Part shown: positions 8,977 through 23,183 of the stretch, in pieces
How the letters are laid out: each line of letters starts with the position of its first letter
How positions within the stretch are numbered: position 1 is the first letter of the stretch
From: Pedobacter kyonggii
GTDB taxonomy: Bacteria > Bacteroidota > Bacteroidia > Sphingobacteriales > Sphingobacteriaceae
Assembly: GCF_004310665.1 (NCBI RefSeq)
Contig: NZ_SIXF01000006.1
Coordinates: 1 to 64,000, forward strand
Length of the DNA stretch: 64,000 nt
Direction: 5' to 3'
Notes under the pieces: model-generated
Databases searched by the model: none
What the model was told of the DNA's origin: nothing
The model's input: only the letters and a program-made list of their open reading frames with translations
Translations under genes and position numbers: made by a program

Positions 8977-11061
8977 TTACTCGCTCCAAACCAATACACC
9001 AGCAGGTTTCAATGTTTTTTCTCCAACAATAATCTTCGAATTTGCAGGAATATTTATATTATAATCAGTAGAAGAATAATTTACGGCCATATAAAATCCA
9101 TCCCTCCAATAAACATAAACACCTGGCGGATAATTTTCGGTCGTTGCCCCTGCTCCGGTATAAGTGTTGCGTAACAAATCCTTTTCCAGCTTCGAATCGT
9201 CTGTGGCTACACCTATGTAGGTTACCGATCCTTTACCGATTTTGTGCTTTACAACAGCTGCCTTTCCTTTATAAAACTGGTTTTCATACCTTGCAAGAAC
9301 TTCGGTATTTTGATCGGGCTGCAACAGATCGCCCCATTTATTCCATTTGTAATGTTCCGAACCCATCTGGATGTCTCCTTTCCCATAAGCTGAAAGCATA
9401 TCGGTTGCCGTAATCTGCACGCCGATAAGGCCCGAAATTGGCGCTGCCGGTTTACCCTCCCAGAAATGCCCCATGCGGTTTTTGGTTGCTGTACGGCAGG
9501 TAATAATCAAATGTCCGCCACGCGTTACATAATCATTCCATTTCTTTATCAGAGCCGAGTCGGCCATTTCGTAAGCAGGAACAATCACCACCTTATATTT
9601 CGACAGATCAGTAGTTTCAGGCACTACATCAACAGGGGCTCCCAAAGATTTTGCCATTTCCAGAAACTTTACGGGATAGTTCCATGTGTCCCACTGGTTG
9701 GTCTGTTTCTGCCTGTCGATGGTCCAGTAATTTTCCAGGTTCCAAAGAATGGCCGTTGAGCGTTCCATCAGTTTTTCAGGAACCTTGGCCCCCGGCCTGT
9801 ACAACTTCCTCAGTTCTTTTATTTCTTTCATAAACTGAATGTACTCTTCGCCTCCGGGAGAAGGTGTTACCCCATCTGTTTGTATAACACCGGAATGGTA
9901 CTGTTCGGCGCTGTATAAAATCTGCCTGAAGCGGTAAGAACAGGCAAGTTTCCCACCCGCAGCAAAGGTATGGTACAGCCACATGCGCACTGTTCCGGGC
10001 AAAAGAAGCGGGTTGTAGCTTCCCCAGTTTACAGGACCGGGCTGAATTTCCATCACGCCCGACACTCCTCCCACATGCTTAAAATATTCTGAAGCAAAAA
10101 GGATAACCCGGCTATCTCCCATCCTAAATCCCAGTTCGCCTATGTTGTCGCTACCACCATTGGGATAGGCAGTATAGGCTGCAAAATCCAGTTTCTTTGT
10201 CCGCCCCGGATCGGAACCGGGAGAAACCGCGGTATAATTAGTGGTAATATACTGCTGCTTCGATATGAGGCCACGCAGGGTGCCGGCCTGAAAATCAAGA
10301 AATCCGGCCTGTGCATCGGCACAGTAACGCTTAAAATCGAGCAGGGCATGCGGATTGTTGCCCCACCAGCCAACCAGATTGGTGTTATGGATCATAACCT
10401 GGTCGAAATTGTTATACCACTGGCTCCAGAAAGCTGTACCCCAGGCATCATTTAAAGCATCAATGGTTTTGTACCTGCTTTTTAGCCATTGCCTGAAAGC
10501 TTTCTGCGAGGACACGCTATAATCTGGTTTCGCATCGGGCTCATTATCCAACTGCCATCCGGTCACATTTTTATGCTGACCATAACGCCTACCCATCTCG
10601 GTTACAATTTTTTCGACAAACAAACGGTATTTTGGATTAACAATCGAAGCCAGCCCCCTTGTTCCATGTTCAGCCCGGATATAATGCCCATCCATTATAA
10701 AGGTTTCGGGATAATTAGCCCGCATCCATGCTGGTGTGGTTGCAGATGGCGTGCACATGACCACCTTAAGCTTATATTTTACACATAAACCCACCACCTT
10801 ATCTAACCAGGTAAAGTCAAACCGTCCTTCTTCAGGTTCCATTTTAAACCAGGCAAATTCGGCAAGGTGAACAAACTCATAGCCCATATCCGAAATCTTT
10901 TTGATATCGCGCTCCCATTGGCTTTCTTTCCAGTGTTCGGGGTAATAGTATATTCCGGTAGTGATCAGGTCTTTTTCAGGAAAATATGGATTGGCATTTT
11001 GGGATTTCGCGGCAGTTCCGTAGATCACAATTAACATAAATGCAATTAAATACTTCTTCAT
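8977..11061 (-). CDS. GH42 beta-galactosidase, exported
   Basis: 694-aa retaining beta-galactosidase or related alpha-L-arabinopyranosidase, with signal peptide 1-20. The TIM barrel (about 35-410) has acid/base E174 in WQLDNEPD and nucleophile E338 in VMEIQPGPVNWG, both placed as in GH42. It is followed by the trimerisation domain (about 430-620, Rossmann-like) and a small C-terminal beta domain. The length fits the family. In this locus it would trim galactosyl or arabinopyranosyl residues from imported fragments. An 83-bp gap separates it from the double esterase upstream. Confidence 0.9.
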   Translation of the reverse strand: MKKYLIAFMLIVIYGTAAKSQNANPYFPEKDLITTGIYYYPEHWKESQWERDIKKISDMGYEFVHLAEFAWFKMEPEEGRFDFTWLDKVVGLCVKYKLKVVMCTPSATTPAWMRANYPETFIMDGHYIRAEHGTRGLASIVNPKYRLFVEKIVTEMGRRYGQHKNVTGWQLDNEPDAKPDYSVSSQKAFRQWLKSRYKTIDALNDAWGTAFWSQWYNNFDQVMIHNTNLVGWWGNNPHALLDFKRYCADAQAGFLDFQAGTLRGLISKQQYITTNYTAVSPGSDPGRTKKLDFAAYTAYPNGGSDNIGELGFRMGDSRVILFASEYFKHVGGVSGVMEIQPGPVNWGSYNPLLLPGTVRMWLYHTFAAGGKLACSYRFRQILYSAEQYHSGVIQTDGVTPSPGGEEYIQFMKEIKELRKLYRPGAKVPEKLMERSTAILWNLENYWTIDRQKQTNQWDTWNYPVKFLEMAKSLGAPVDVVPETTDLSKYKVVIVPAYEMADSALIKKWNDYVTRGGHLIITCRTATKNRMGHFWEGKPAAPISGLIGVQITATDMLSAYGKGDIQMGSEHYKWNKWGDLLQPDQNTEVLARYENQFYKGKAAVVKHKIGKGSVTYIGVATDDSKLEKDLLRNTYTGAGATTENYPPGVYVYWRDGFYMAVNYSSTDYNINIPANSKIIVGEKTLKPAGVLVWSE

Positions 11062-11144
11062 AATTTTATGCTTGTTATTTTTTTACTTTAAAGAATCAAA
11101 CGATTAGTAACTTGTTTTATCCATCGGCAGCAATCAGTTCACCT

Positions 11145-14716
<3,572 letters not shown>

Positions 14717-14898
14717 ATGCCGTACTTATCAGTATATTTTATTCTTTTGGCAATCCCAGGTATCATCATCTACTGCTCTGTATATCGAATTGATGTTTAT
14801 AAACCGATTGGGATTCAGTTAACTACCAGGCCGTTTTATTTATTTCTATAAAAATCTATTGATTAATTCAAATACTCAGTAACCGTTTGATTTTTGAA

Positions 14899-17352
14899 TT
14901 AATATCCTTTTTGATGGTTATAATCAGCTGTTTTGATACTTAAAGTTTCCGCGGGTAAATTAGGAGAGGTAACCGTTAGTTTGATATCGCCAGCTTCATG
15001 TTTGCTCTTTATCACAACTAGAGCTTTACCTTTCCATGCTTTACGGGTATTGCCCACGTATTGTTCAAAATCTTTCAGATCAGCATTATCCACTCCTGCA
15101 ATTACGCCTGCACCTTCGATTTTGAAATGCAAACGGTTGTTAGCATTAGGTTGAATTGTTCCCTCTTTATCGGTTAGTTCGATCGTGATGTACGATAAAT
15201 CCTGCCCGTTGGCCAAGATTTCTTTCCGGTCTGCCCTTAGTTTTATTTTTGCAGCCTCGCCAGCAGTTTTGAGGATGACTGATCCCGTTTCTTTATTATC
15301 TTCTACACCTACGGCTTTAATCAAACCCGCAGCATATGAAACCTCAAAAGTAGCCTTAAACTGTTGCCCAATGGTAGTTGCCTGTTCACCTATCAGTTTG
15401 TTATTCAGGTAAAGCCTCACTTTCGGGTATTTGGAATACACTTCAACCTGAACGGTTCTCCCTTCAAAACCCGGCCAGGTCCAGCTTTCCCAAGTTGGAT
15501 AAACTGACCACCAGGTTTCTTTTATTTCCAAAGGTTCCGGAGCAGGTTCACGCACGGCCATATAAAGTTTTTCGTTATCGTTGTACAACATGCTCCGGTA
15601 ATGGGAAATGGGTTTTCTCCATCCGGTCAGATCGATATCACCACAATAAGCACCATGCCATGGAAAAAAATTATTTTCCCAGTGTTCACCAGGGGTATCC
15701 CCAGAATAATACCAACGGCCAATTCCTGACTCACCCAGATAATCCATTGCTGTCCAAACAAAATCACCGATTACATAATTGTTTTCCTGCACAAGTTTCC
15801 AATTGGCAAAAGCATCTTTCGGATAGGATTCGGTTTGAACAATGATACGAGAAGGCACTCTTTTATGATCTTCTGGAGCAGTATGCAGGTTGTAATTATA
15901 GCCGGCAACATCATGTACGTTTATCAAAGAATCCAGGTTTTCCCATTTGTTTAAATTCACAACGGCAGAAGTTACAGGTCTTGTAATGTCTATTTTTTTC
16001 ACTTCCTGCAAAAGCATTTTAGCTGTTTCAACAGCTTCAGGTTTTCCCCGTTCTGCAATTTCATTACCGATGCTCCACATCACGATAGAGGGATGGTTTC
16101 GATCCCTTAAAATCATTGCCTGCAAATCTTTTTTCCACCATTGGTCGAAATATTTTGCATAATCATTGGTATTTTTTCCAATTTTCCAGCAGTCGAAAGA
16201 TTCGTCCATTACGAGCAGGCCTAATCTATCGCAGGCATCGAGAAATGCTTCAGAAGGTGGATTGTGAGAAGTTCTCACGGCATTGAAACCACTGGCTTTA
16301 AGCAATTCTACTTTACGCTCTTCGGCACGGTCAAAAGCAGCAGCGCCCAAACAGCCATTATCGTGATGCACACAACCGCCGTTTATTTTCACTGTTTTTC
16401 CATTCAATTGAAACCCATTTTCGGTCGTAAATTTTATAGAGCGGATACCAAAATTGGTTTTTGTATTGTCCAGCACTTTTTTGTCTTTTACTACCTGAAC
16501 CTGCGCCTGGTATAAATTCGGTGTTTCCGGTGTCCAGAGCATAGGATCTGACACTTGTATAGTCTGGGTGATTTCCTTTTCGCTATTGGCAGGAAGTACG
16601 ACTTGCATCTGGCCATTAGCAATTTTTTTAGAATTTTTATTCCAAAGAAGCATTTTTACAACAATTTGCTGGGCAGATGCTGTTTCATTTTTAACCTTGG
16701 TTTTTACCAGTACAGTTGCTTTTTTTGAAGACACCTGAGGAGTTGAAATGTCAACACCCCAATGTGCAACGTGCACAGGGTCGGTAACATTTAACCATAC
16801 ATGGCGGTAAATACCAGAGCCACTGTACCAGCGGCTGTTCATCTGTTGTGAATTGTCGACACGGACAGCAATAACATTCTCTTTTCCAAAATCGAGATAA
16901 GGTGTAAGGTCGTAACTGAATGATGTGTAACCATAAGGATAAACACCCAGCGATTTTCCATTAATAAAAAGCTCGGAATTCATATAAATACCTTCAAAAT
17001 AAATAGCTGTTTTTTTTACCTTCCAGCTATCAGGCACCTGAAAGGTTTTTCGATACCAGCCTATCCCTGACGGAAAAAATCCACCTCCTCCTCCTGTAGC
17101 ATTTTTAGGATGAGTTTTTCCTTCGATACTCCAATCGTGCGGTAAATCAAGTTTACGCCAACCCGAATCATTGAAATCATTTGCTTTAGCTTCTGGCGTA
17201 TCACCTAAACAGAATTTCCAGTCATAATCAAATAACTGTTTTCTTTCTATGCCATTTTGCGCATACCCTGAAAAAAAGCTTATAAATAGTACGAATACCA
17301 ATACTATTTGTTTTGCAAAATATTGTCTTTTGTATAAATTGAAGCTCCTCAC
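14899..17352 (-). CDS. GH2 beta-galactosidase-like enzyme with C-terminal Ig-like domains
   Basis: 817-aa exported GH2 (membrane-type signal about 12-31). The order is jelly roll (about 37-190), Ig-like (about 200-305), TIM barrel (about 310-600) with acid/base E431 in WSIGNE and nucleophile E508 in VQTESYP, a DUF4982-type domain (about 615-690) and an invasin/Big-like beta domain (about 700-815). The YP-K-DA continuation after the nucleophile is typical of Bacteroidota GH2 beta-galactosidases in hemicellulose PULs. It probably removes beta-galactosyl caps from side chains. 182 bp separate it from the next GH2, and repeat-bearing DNA lies upstream. Confidence 0.88.
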   Translation of the reverse strand: MRSFNLYKRQYFAKQIVLVFVLFISFFSGYAQNGIERKQLFDYDWKFCLGDTPEAKANDFNDSGWRKLDLPHDWSIEGKTHPKNATGGGGGFFPSGIGWYRKTFQVPDSWKVKKTAIYFEGIYMNSELFINGKSLGVYPYGYTSFSYDLTPYLDFGKENVIAVRVDNSQQMNSRWYSGSGIYRHVWLNVTDPVHVAHWGVDISTPQVSSKKATVLVKTKVKNETASAQQIVVKMLLWNKNSKKIANGQMQVVLPANSEKEITQTIQVSDPMLWTPETPNLYQAQVQVVKDKKVLDNTKTNFGIRSIKFTTENGFQLNGKTVKINGGCVHHDNGCLGAAAFDRAEERKVELLKASGFNAVRTSHNPPSEAFLDACDRLGLLVMDESFDCWKIGKNTNDYAKYFDQWWKKDLQAMILRDRNHPSIVMWSIGNEIAERGKPEAVETAKMLLQEVKKIDITRPVTSAVVNLNKWENLDSLINVHDVAGYNYNLHTAPEDHKRVPSRIIVQTESYPKDAFANWKLVQENNYVIGDFVWTAMDYLGESGIGRWYYSGDTPGEHWENNFFPWHGAYCGDIDLTGWRKPISHYRSMLYNDNEKLYMAVREPAPEPLEIKETWWSVYPTWESWTWPGFEGRTVQVEVYSKYPKVRLYLNNKLIGEQATTIGQQFKATFEVSYAAGLIKAVGVEDNKETGSVILKTAGEAAKIKLRADRKEILANGQDLSYITIELTDKEGTIQPNANNRLHFKIEGAGVIAGVDNADLKDFEQYVGNTRKAWKGKALVVIKSKHEAGDIKLTVTSPNLPAETLSIKTADYNHQKGY

Positions 17353-17658
17353 TTTGTTGTGTTATATTAATTTGTATTATTAAATATTATAGCATTCATC
17401 AATGTTATTGCGTAAATTAACAAAGGCTTTAAAACGGCCTAATGCATTGCAGGGAACTGGTAACCTTAGTTCGATTAACATTTACCCGTTGTGATCAATT
17501 TTTTGTTTCTTTTTCCTAACTCGATCGTCATGCTGAACTTGTTTCAGCATCTTTCCTGCTAGATAGACCCTGAAATAAATTCAGGGTGACGGCGGTTAGT
17601 TAAAATATCTAAAGAAGATCTTTAAAGGCATGTTATTAATCAAGTTCAGGTTAATATC
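17353..17658. repeat. Intergenic repeat: tandem hairpins
   Basis: 306-bp gap upstream of the GH2 gene, with no ORF. It carries two adjacent hairpins, TGCTGAA/TTCAGCA (17531-17549) and CCCTGAA/TTCAGGG (17568-17586), flanked by GTCATG and GGTGACGG so that the pair forms a larger imperfect inverted repeat (17527-17593). This looks like a dispersed intergenic palindrome of the host. It would lie in the leader of the downstream minus-strand gene and could attenuate transcription. Confidence 0.55.
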
Positions 17659-19440
17659 TTAACGCAAAGGAGTTATCCGATACAGTCCAGCCCCATGTTG
17701 TGGCAATTCACGCTCAAAGCTCCCATTAAAAGTTCCGAGCTCTTTGTGATTCCATAAATCGCGCACTTTTACTTTGCCTTTTATATTAATAGCTTCAAAG
17801 TTTACTTTTACATTGGCCTTATCGGGAACATCTAATGTTCCTTTATCAACCAAAACACCAAAAGTCACTGAGCCTTTTTCCTGTGTTACGTAGCCAGTTG
17901 CTGTAAAAGAATCATAACCTTCTGGCAATTGATAAACGATCACAGACGCTGCATGAGCACCAATTCCCTCTCGTGTTTCATTATTTATAATAATTGGTTT
18001 ATTATCTAAGGTACGATTGACATTTGCATCTCCCCAGCCTGAAGTTGCACTCAGCCATTTGAGGTTAGTCAGTTTTAAATCGCCCATGGGGCCGTGAAGA
18101 ACAGGATCTGCCCAAACAATATGATCTAAATCAAACCCATTGCCCCCATCTTTCACAAAGAGAACAAGTTTTTTACCATCTTTTACCGATACTTCTATCT
18201 TTTGCGAACTTCCTTTACCGGCAATTATTGGACTTACATAATCGGCATTGTTGAAATCAAGATTCTCTCCTTTGCTTTGCGCGTTGAAAAGAGCCACATA
18301 CTTATCTTTGCTATTAGGCACATCGGCCGTCCACACGATCAGATTCTTTTCACGTGATACCTGACGGTTATTTATGCTCTGTTGATTTACTTTGAGCATT
18401 TCAGGATTGGTGAGCATTTCCTTGGTAAAATCGTCAAGCTTGGTCATATTTCCACCAAAAATAAGTGGCGAACGACCAATAGCCCAAAGGCTCATAAGCG
18501 TATATTGTTCGTTTTTAGTGAAATGGGTTGGACGATTGAATTCAACAATTCCAATCGGGAGCATATCTGCATCAGGGAAATGGCCAGGTCCACGAAAAGG
18601 TGTCCACACGTCCATTCGCTCAAACATCGCTTGCAACAATCCCCAGCGATCCCAAAAATCGTCGGTGATACGCCACATATTGGCATGATTCATCACATGA
18701 TCGCCCATTTTAACCGGCGTTGCTCCCGGAGATAAACTTAACAGAATATGTCTCCCGGTTTTATCTATTGCTTTGCGAAGCGCCTCAATTTCTGCCTTTT
18801 GTACATCATCATAAGGACGTGAAATATCGTCGCATTTGATAAAATCCACTCCCCAGTCGGCATACATCTGCACAATGGAATTATAGTAAGCCTGACCTTC
18901 AGGGCTATTAGCCTTAATGCCGTACATATCAGGATTCCATGGACAGGTAGAGCTTTTAATGGCAATATCCTGCGCTTTTACGTTTGTTCCGAGTACCGGT
19001 GTATTTTTTTCGACAGCCTGACGAGGAATTCCGCGCATAATATGAATGCCGAATTTCAGTCCTTTGGCGTGCACATAGTCTGCAAGAGGTTTGAAACCTT
19101 TTCCATCTGCAGCCGAAGGAAATTTTTTCAAACCTGGCGTTAAGCGGCCATAGCCATCCATGGTAAGTAGCGCGTTTGGGTCGTAAGCATGTCCTTTTGA
19201 TTCAGGCTCATACCATTGAATATCAACTGTAAGATAGTTGTATCCGCTTGGCAAAAGGTATTTTGCCATCGCATCTGCCTGTTCTTTTACTTGCTGTTCG
19301 GTAACGGTTGTTCCAAAACAATCCCAACTGTTCCAACCAAGAGGCGGTGTTGATGCCCATTGATGATATTTTTTTTTGGCTGTTTGCGCATTTATAACAC
19401 TAAAAACAAGTGCCAAAACCAAGGTAAGCGTATATTTCAT
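17659..19440 (-). CDS. GH27 alpha-galactosidase with C-terminal NPCBM domain
   Basis: 593-aa exported enzyme (signal peptide about 1-18, INAQ). The GH27 barrel starts at PPLGWNSWDCFG. The predicted nucleophile is D204 in FIKCDD and the acid/base D261 in WRITDDFWD. A beta-sandwich follows (about 350-410), and residues about 415-590 form an NPCBM (novel putative carbohydrate-binding) domain with ATSGWGDANVNRTLDN and GIGAHAASVI. The predicted action is removal of alpha-galactosyl (or beta-L-arabinopyranosyl) residues. It is the long paralogue of the GH27 at 2877-4220. Having two GH27 genes in one locus suggests two differently placed side-chain sugars or an exo/endo division of compartments. Confidence 0.9.
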   Translation of the reverse strand: MKYTLTLVLALVFSVINAQTAKKKYHQWASTPPLGWNSWDCFGTTVTEQQVKEQADAMAKYLLPSGYNYLTVDIQWYEPESKGHAYDPNALLTMDGYGRLTPGLKKFPSAADGKGFKPLADYVHAKGLKFGIHIMRGIPRQAVEKNTPVLGTNVKAQDIAIKSSTCPWNPDMYGIKANSPEGQAYYNSIVQMYADWGVDFIKCDDISRPYDDVQKAEIEALRKAIDKTGRHILLSLSPGATPVKMGDHVMNHANMWRITDDFWDRWGLLQAMFERMDVWTPFRGPGHFPDADMLPIGIVEFNRPTHFTKNEQYTLMSLWAIGRSPLIFGGNMTKLDDFTKEMLTNPEMLKVNQQSINNRQVSREKNLIVWTADVPNSKDKYVALFNAQSKGENLDFNNADYVSPIIAGKGSSQKIEVSVKDGKKLVLFVKDGGNGFDLDHIVWADPVLHGPMGDLKLTNLKWLSATSGWGDANVNRTLDNKPIIINNETREGIGAHAASVIVYQLPEGYDSFTATGYVTQEKGSVTFGVLVDKGTLDVPDKANVKVNFEAINIKGKVKVRDLWNHKELGTFNGSFERELPQHGAGLYRITPLR

Positions 19441-19494
19441 TTTAATTAGGTTAATATTATTTTTCTAATTTTTAGTGCCTGTTTAAATTTTATT

Positions 19495-19605
19495 ATAAAT
19501 TATCAGTATGCCAGTCTGTCCAAAGGACTCCTATGGAGAGCGTAGTCGAAGACCTGTTTTTTGATATATTAAAAGCAATCGACTCCACTCAGTGTGACAA
19601 CATTA
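19495..19605. repeat. Fragment of dispersed intergenic repeat
   Basis: The gap between the GH43 start (21180 side) and GH27 includes GTCCAAAGGACTCCTATGGAGAG (19518-19540) and GTAGTCGAAGACC. The first words recur at about 58093-58115 and, inverted, inside the MITE at 38299-38315. No gene is present. Confidence 0.45.
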
Positions 19606-19668
19606 TTAGATAAGTAAAATAATTGTATCAAGTTTAAGCAGGCTATTAATTTTTAATGAAACCACTCT

Positions 19669-21180
19669 TTATTTTACTGGGGTATATTTAAAATTCTTAA
19701 ACGTTACCTTTCCTTCTCCTATTGAACAAAGGCCGATCCGTAAACTCAAAAATCCGCTAAGTACATTATGGTGCATGCCCGATACCTCAAAAGAGTTTTC
19801 AATTTTATTCCATTTGATACCATCTTTACTGTAATACATATCTACCGTGTTTTCTATATTTTTGAGACGCAGGAACACATGGTTGTTAACTACATTTTTT
19901 TCAGCCGGGGCTCGCCAGCCACGCAAATCGGCAACTACATCTTCATTGTTGGCGAGTATACCGGACGATGCAGTGCTGTTATAAAAAAGAGCCAACCCGG
20001 CAGTTGCCTTTCCTTCAATTAATACCTCAACATCAACGGTGTAGGAATGGTCTTCGGGGATGCATAATAAGGGAGAACTATTACCAATAGTATTTCCTTT
20101 TGCTTTAACAGACAAGCTATTGTTGGCCAATTTAAACCTATTGGTATCCAGTTCTTCAAAGAATTGCCATTGAGATTTTAATTTATTACCCGCAAAATTG
20201 TCGCTCAGGTTAAAATTGGTTTTAGAAGGGCCCAAATCTGGCTTTCTGATCGGTTTACTGTCGATTATACCTGTTGGTACTTTGTACCATCCGTCTTTTG
20301 TCCATTCTATAGGCAGAAGCATTGTTTGGCGGCCTTTATTGTAATAGTCTTTTTCATAAGCGTGAAACACCATCCACCAGTTTCCTTTCACATCATCAAT
20401 AATGGTAGCATGCCCTTTTGATCTCCATTTTTCAGATTTTTCTGTTGTTCTTACAATCGGATTATAGGGAGAATTTTCCCATGGACCGGATAAGGATTTA
20501 GATCGTGCTGATACGACCATGTGCCCGGTTATTGGACCTGCTGTTCCGCCTTCGGCCACAGTAATATAGTAGTATTCTCCCCTTTTTATCAATTTAGGAC
20601 CTTCCAGGCAAAAACACTCAATAGACCAGTGTCTAGGGATGGGCCAACCTTTGTACGAACTCTTTTGGTTTCCTGTGGTGGAAAGACCATCATCAGCCAG
20701 AGGCACAAATCCGCCGTCACTGAAGAATAAATATCTTTTGCCCTGCTCATCTGTAATATGTCCCGGGTCAATATTGCCGATTTTCAAATCAACCGGTTCA
20801 CTCCATTTACCACCGATCGAATCTGCTGTGACCACATAATTGGTACCGTTTGCTGGGAAATAGATATAAAACTTATTTTTATACTTCACCAGATCAGGTG
20901 CATACACTGAACCTACTTTTTTGTGCAGGGCGTGGGTTACCGGTTTCCAGTTGATCAGATCTTTTGAATGCCAGATCAATAAACCTGGATAATATTCGAA
21001 AGATGAATGGACCATGTAATAATTATCCCCATCGCGTAATATACTAGGGTCGGGATAATCCCCTGCGAAAATTGGATTCGTATAGAAGCCCGGGGTCTTC
21101 GGGTTCTGAGCTACCTGGTATTGCGCTGTTGCACAAATGCTAAACTGCAGCAAAAAAATTGTGATTATAAATTTATTCAT
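19669..21180 (-). CDS. GH43 beta-xylosidase / arabinofuranosidase with GH43_C2-type domain
   Basis: 503-aa exported GH43 (signal peptide 1-20). The five-bladed propeller (about 30-310) has catalytic base D44 in GDYPDPS, pKa modulator D138 in NIDPG and acid E193 in CLEGPKL. The C-terminal half (about 325-500) is a concanavalin-like beta-sandwich as in GH43_C2/DUF1349, which completes the active-site pocket in exo-acting beta-xylosidases. It probably acts on xylo-oligosaccharides or arabinosyl side chains. It lies 52 bp downstream of the esterase gene (21234-23183) in the same operon direction. Confidence 0.88.
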   Translation of the reverse strand: MNKFIITIFLLQFSICATAQYQVAQNPKTPGFYTNPIFAGDYPDPSILRDGDNYYMVHSSFEYYPGLLIWHSKDLINWKPVTHALHKKVGSVYAPDLVKYKNKFYIYFPANGTNYVVTADSIGGKWSEPVDLKIGNIDPGHITDEQGKRYLFFSDGGFVPLADDGLSTTGNQKSSYKGWPIPRHWSIECFCLEGPKLIKRGEYYYITVAEGGTAGPITGHMVVSARSKSLSGPWENSPYNPIVRTTEKSEKWRSKGHATIIDDVKGNWWMVFHAYEKDYYNKGRQTMLLPIEWTKDGWYKVPTGIIDSKPIRKPDLGPSKTNFNLSDNFAGNKLKSQWQFFEELDTNRFKLANNSLSVKAKGNTIGNSSPLLCIPEDHSYTVDVEVLIEGKATAGLALFYNSTASSGILANNEDVVADLRGWRAPAEKNVVNNHVFLRLKNIENTVDMYYSKDGIKWNKIENSFEVSGMHHNVLSGFLSLRIGLCSIGEGKVTFKNFKYTPVK

Positions 21181-21233
21181 ATTATTAGGTGTAAAAAGTA
21201 TTATTAACCTGTAATTTTAGGCCTGATCATTTA

Positions 21234-23183
21234 TTATTTTTGTGTAATTCCTTTCCAATTATCTGTTCTGAAAGGGATGGCAGGCAGACCTTCGAAATTT
21301 ATCAGGTTACATTCCGGATTATCGGCCCAGGCATAACGTACAGCTTGCGGATCCTGCACCTGATCAGCATAAACCACCACATATTTTCCCTTTATGGTGG
21401 CTTTCGCCCAGTAAAACTGTTGATCGTTACCCGCTATTGAGAATCCTGTTATTTCTTTGGCATCTTTGGTTCGAAGGCCAGCTGAAGCATTGGCAAAACT
21501 GATGTAGATCCGGTTTTTTTCTTTCCGGTAACTTTTATACAAAGGGCCCGATGCTGTAACGTTTTGTTTGTACACCAGTTTATTGGCATTTAATGCCAGG
21601 CGCCGACCAACCTCCTGTTTGTTCTTTGGATGGATATTATCTGCTTCACCGATATCGATGATGCAGGCCATACCAGTATTGGGTTGCGATAATGTTAACG
21701 TTTGGGCTTCCCTTAGTTCGGCCCATTCACTTTCGGAAGGAAGCGGCTTTGTTTTTTTGAAATTTGTGAGCTGAACATACAGAAATGGTAGATCGCCCTG
21801 CTGCCAGCGTTTTCGCCAATCATTGATCAGCATGGGAAATAACTTTCGGTAGTTATAGGCCTCGGCCTCATTGGCTTCGCCCTGGTACCAGAGAAATCCT
21901 TTGATGCCAAAAGGAATAACCGGGTTGATCATTGCATTGAACAGCAATGAGGGATAATTTTGATAATTGTTTATTTTGGGCAATCCTGGTTCAAGGTCTT
22001 TTTGGTACCGCCATTTCCCCGCTAAGGAAACTTTAACAGCACCATCAGTGATATTAATTCCCTCTGCAGGAGGATTTAAGCCACCGCCGCCCCACAACAT
22101 TGCTATCCTGAGGCTAATCGTATTTTCGCCTTTTCTAATTAATTTAGCAGGAATAGTATAGGATTGTTTCGGATCACTGTTCCATATGGTTTTACAGATT
22201 TCTTCGCCATTAAAATACATTGAATAGTTCATCTCCGGGTGCCCTATGTGCAGGGTTAAATCTTTTCCGAAAAAGGATTCTGGCAAGGTTATCTTTTTAC
22301 GCAGCCATACCATCCCTTCATATGGGCCAATACCAAAATCTTTGATCAGCCGGGGCATTTCTACTGTCGGCCAGCCCGAATCATCATATCTGATTGCCGG
22401 TATTATTTTATCTGTATTATTTTGCGGTTGATATACAATTTCCCAGAAACGGATCAGATTAAGGCTATCATTTACAAAACTTTGTTCACTTAGTGTATCG
22501 TTGGCGGTTATATTTGCTTGGGTAATCGGTGAAGTCAGCAATTGCTCCCGGCTTGTCCACGATTCTATCGGCGTGCCTCCCCAGGTGCTTTGTATAATGC
22601 CAATGGGAACATGTTGATCTTTGTGTATTTTTCGGGCAAAATAGTAGGCTACAGCAGAGAACTGTTGCACATTTGAAGGATTACAAACCTCCCATTTTCC
22701 ATCTAGAATATCAGATTGTGGTGTTATTTTTTTGTCGTGCGCTACCTGAAGGAAACGTATTTGTGAAAAATCGGCATTTGCAATTTCCCTGGTAGCATCC
22801 TGAGACTGCTGTACCGACCATTCCATATTGGATTGCCCGGAAGCCAGCCATACATCGCCGATAAGGATTCCTTTCAGTTTAATTTCGGCATTTGGTTTTC
22901 CTGTTTCAGAAATTTTGAGTTCGTATGGCCCCCCTGCTTTTAATACCGGAAAGAGAAGCTTCCATTTCCCTGAATGATCTGCTATTGCTGTAGCTCGGGA
23001 TTTCCCGAGCTCAGCTGTGATATGTGTACCAGGTGCTGAGTTTCCCCAAACGGGAATTTTAATACCTCGCTGTAAAATCATGCTATCTCCAAACACTCTT
23101 GGCAGCGTAATCTGAGCATGCCCATTCTGGATAAAAAAGAACAGCATAAAAAATATAAACCAGGCTTGTATCTGTATTCTCAT
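21234..23183 (-). CDS. Sialate-O-acetylesterase-type SGNH carbohydrate esterase
   Basis: 649-aa exported esterase (signal peptide 1-23). The nucleophile is S118 in WLASGQSNMEW, the second SGNH block is around GFLWYQGEAN (429-438), and the catalytic D515/H518 pair sits in EADNIHP. An inserted GH2-like sugar-binding domain occupies about 240-400 (HIGHPEMNYSMYFNGEEI), so the SGNH fold is split, as in SIAE/CE20-like proteins. In plant-polysaccharide PULs this family de-acetylates hemicellulose rather than sialic acid, and I infer the same here because no sialic acid genes are present. Confidence 0.87.
   Translation of the reverse strand: MRIQIQAWFIFFMLFFFIQNGHAQITLPRVFGDSMILQRGIKIPVWGNSAPGTHITAELGKSRATAIADHSGKWKLLFPVLKAGGPYELKISETGKPNAEIKLKGILIGDVWLASGQSNMEWSVQQSQDATREIANADFSQIRFLQVAHDKKITPQSDILDGKWEVCNPSNVQQFSAVAYYFARKIHKDQHVPIGIIQSTWGGTPIESWTSREQLLTSPITQANITANDTLSEQSFVNDSLNLIRFWEIVYQPQNNTDKIIPAIRYDDSGWPTVEMPRLIKDFGIGPYEGMVWLRKKITLPESFFGKDLTLHIGHPEMNYSMYFNGEEICKTIWNSDPKQSYTIPAKLIRKGENTISLRIAMLWGGGGLNPPAEGINITDGAVKVSLAGKWRYQKDLEPGLPKINNYQNYPSLLFNAMINPVIPFGIKGFLWYQGEANEAEAYNYRKLFPMLINDWRKRWQQGDLPFLYVQLTNFKKTKPLPSESEWAELREAQTLTLSQPNTGMACIIDIGEADNIHPKNKQEVGRRLALNANKLVYKQNVTASGPLYKSYRKEKNRIYISFANASAGLRTKDAKEITGFSIAGNDQQFYWAKATIKGKYVVVYADQVQDPQAVRYAWADNPECNLINFEGLPAIPFRTDNWKGITQK

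Noticed and set aside
15378-15845. 155-codon plus-strand ORF
   Set aside because: Antisense shadow of the GH2 gene at 14899-17352, with no recognisable domain.
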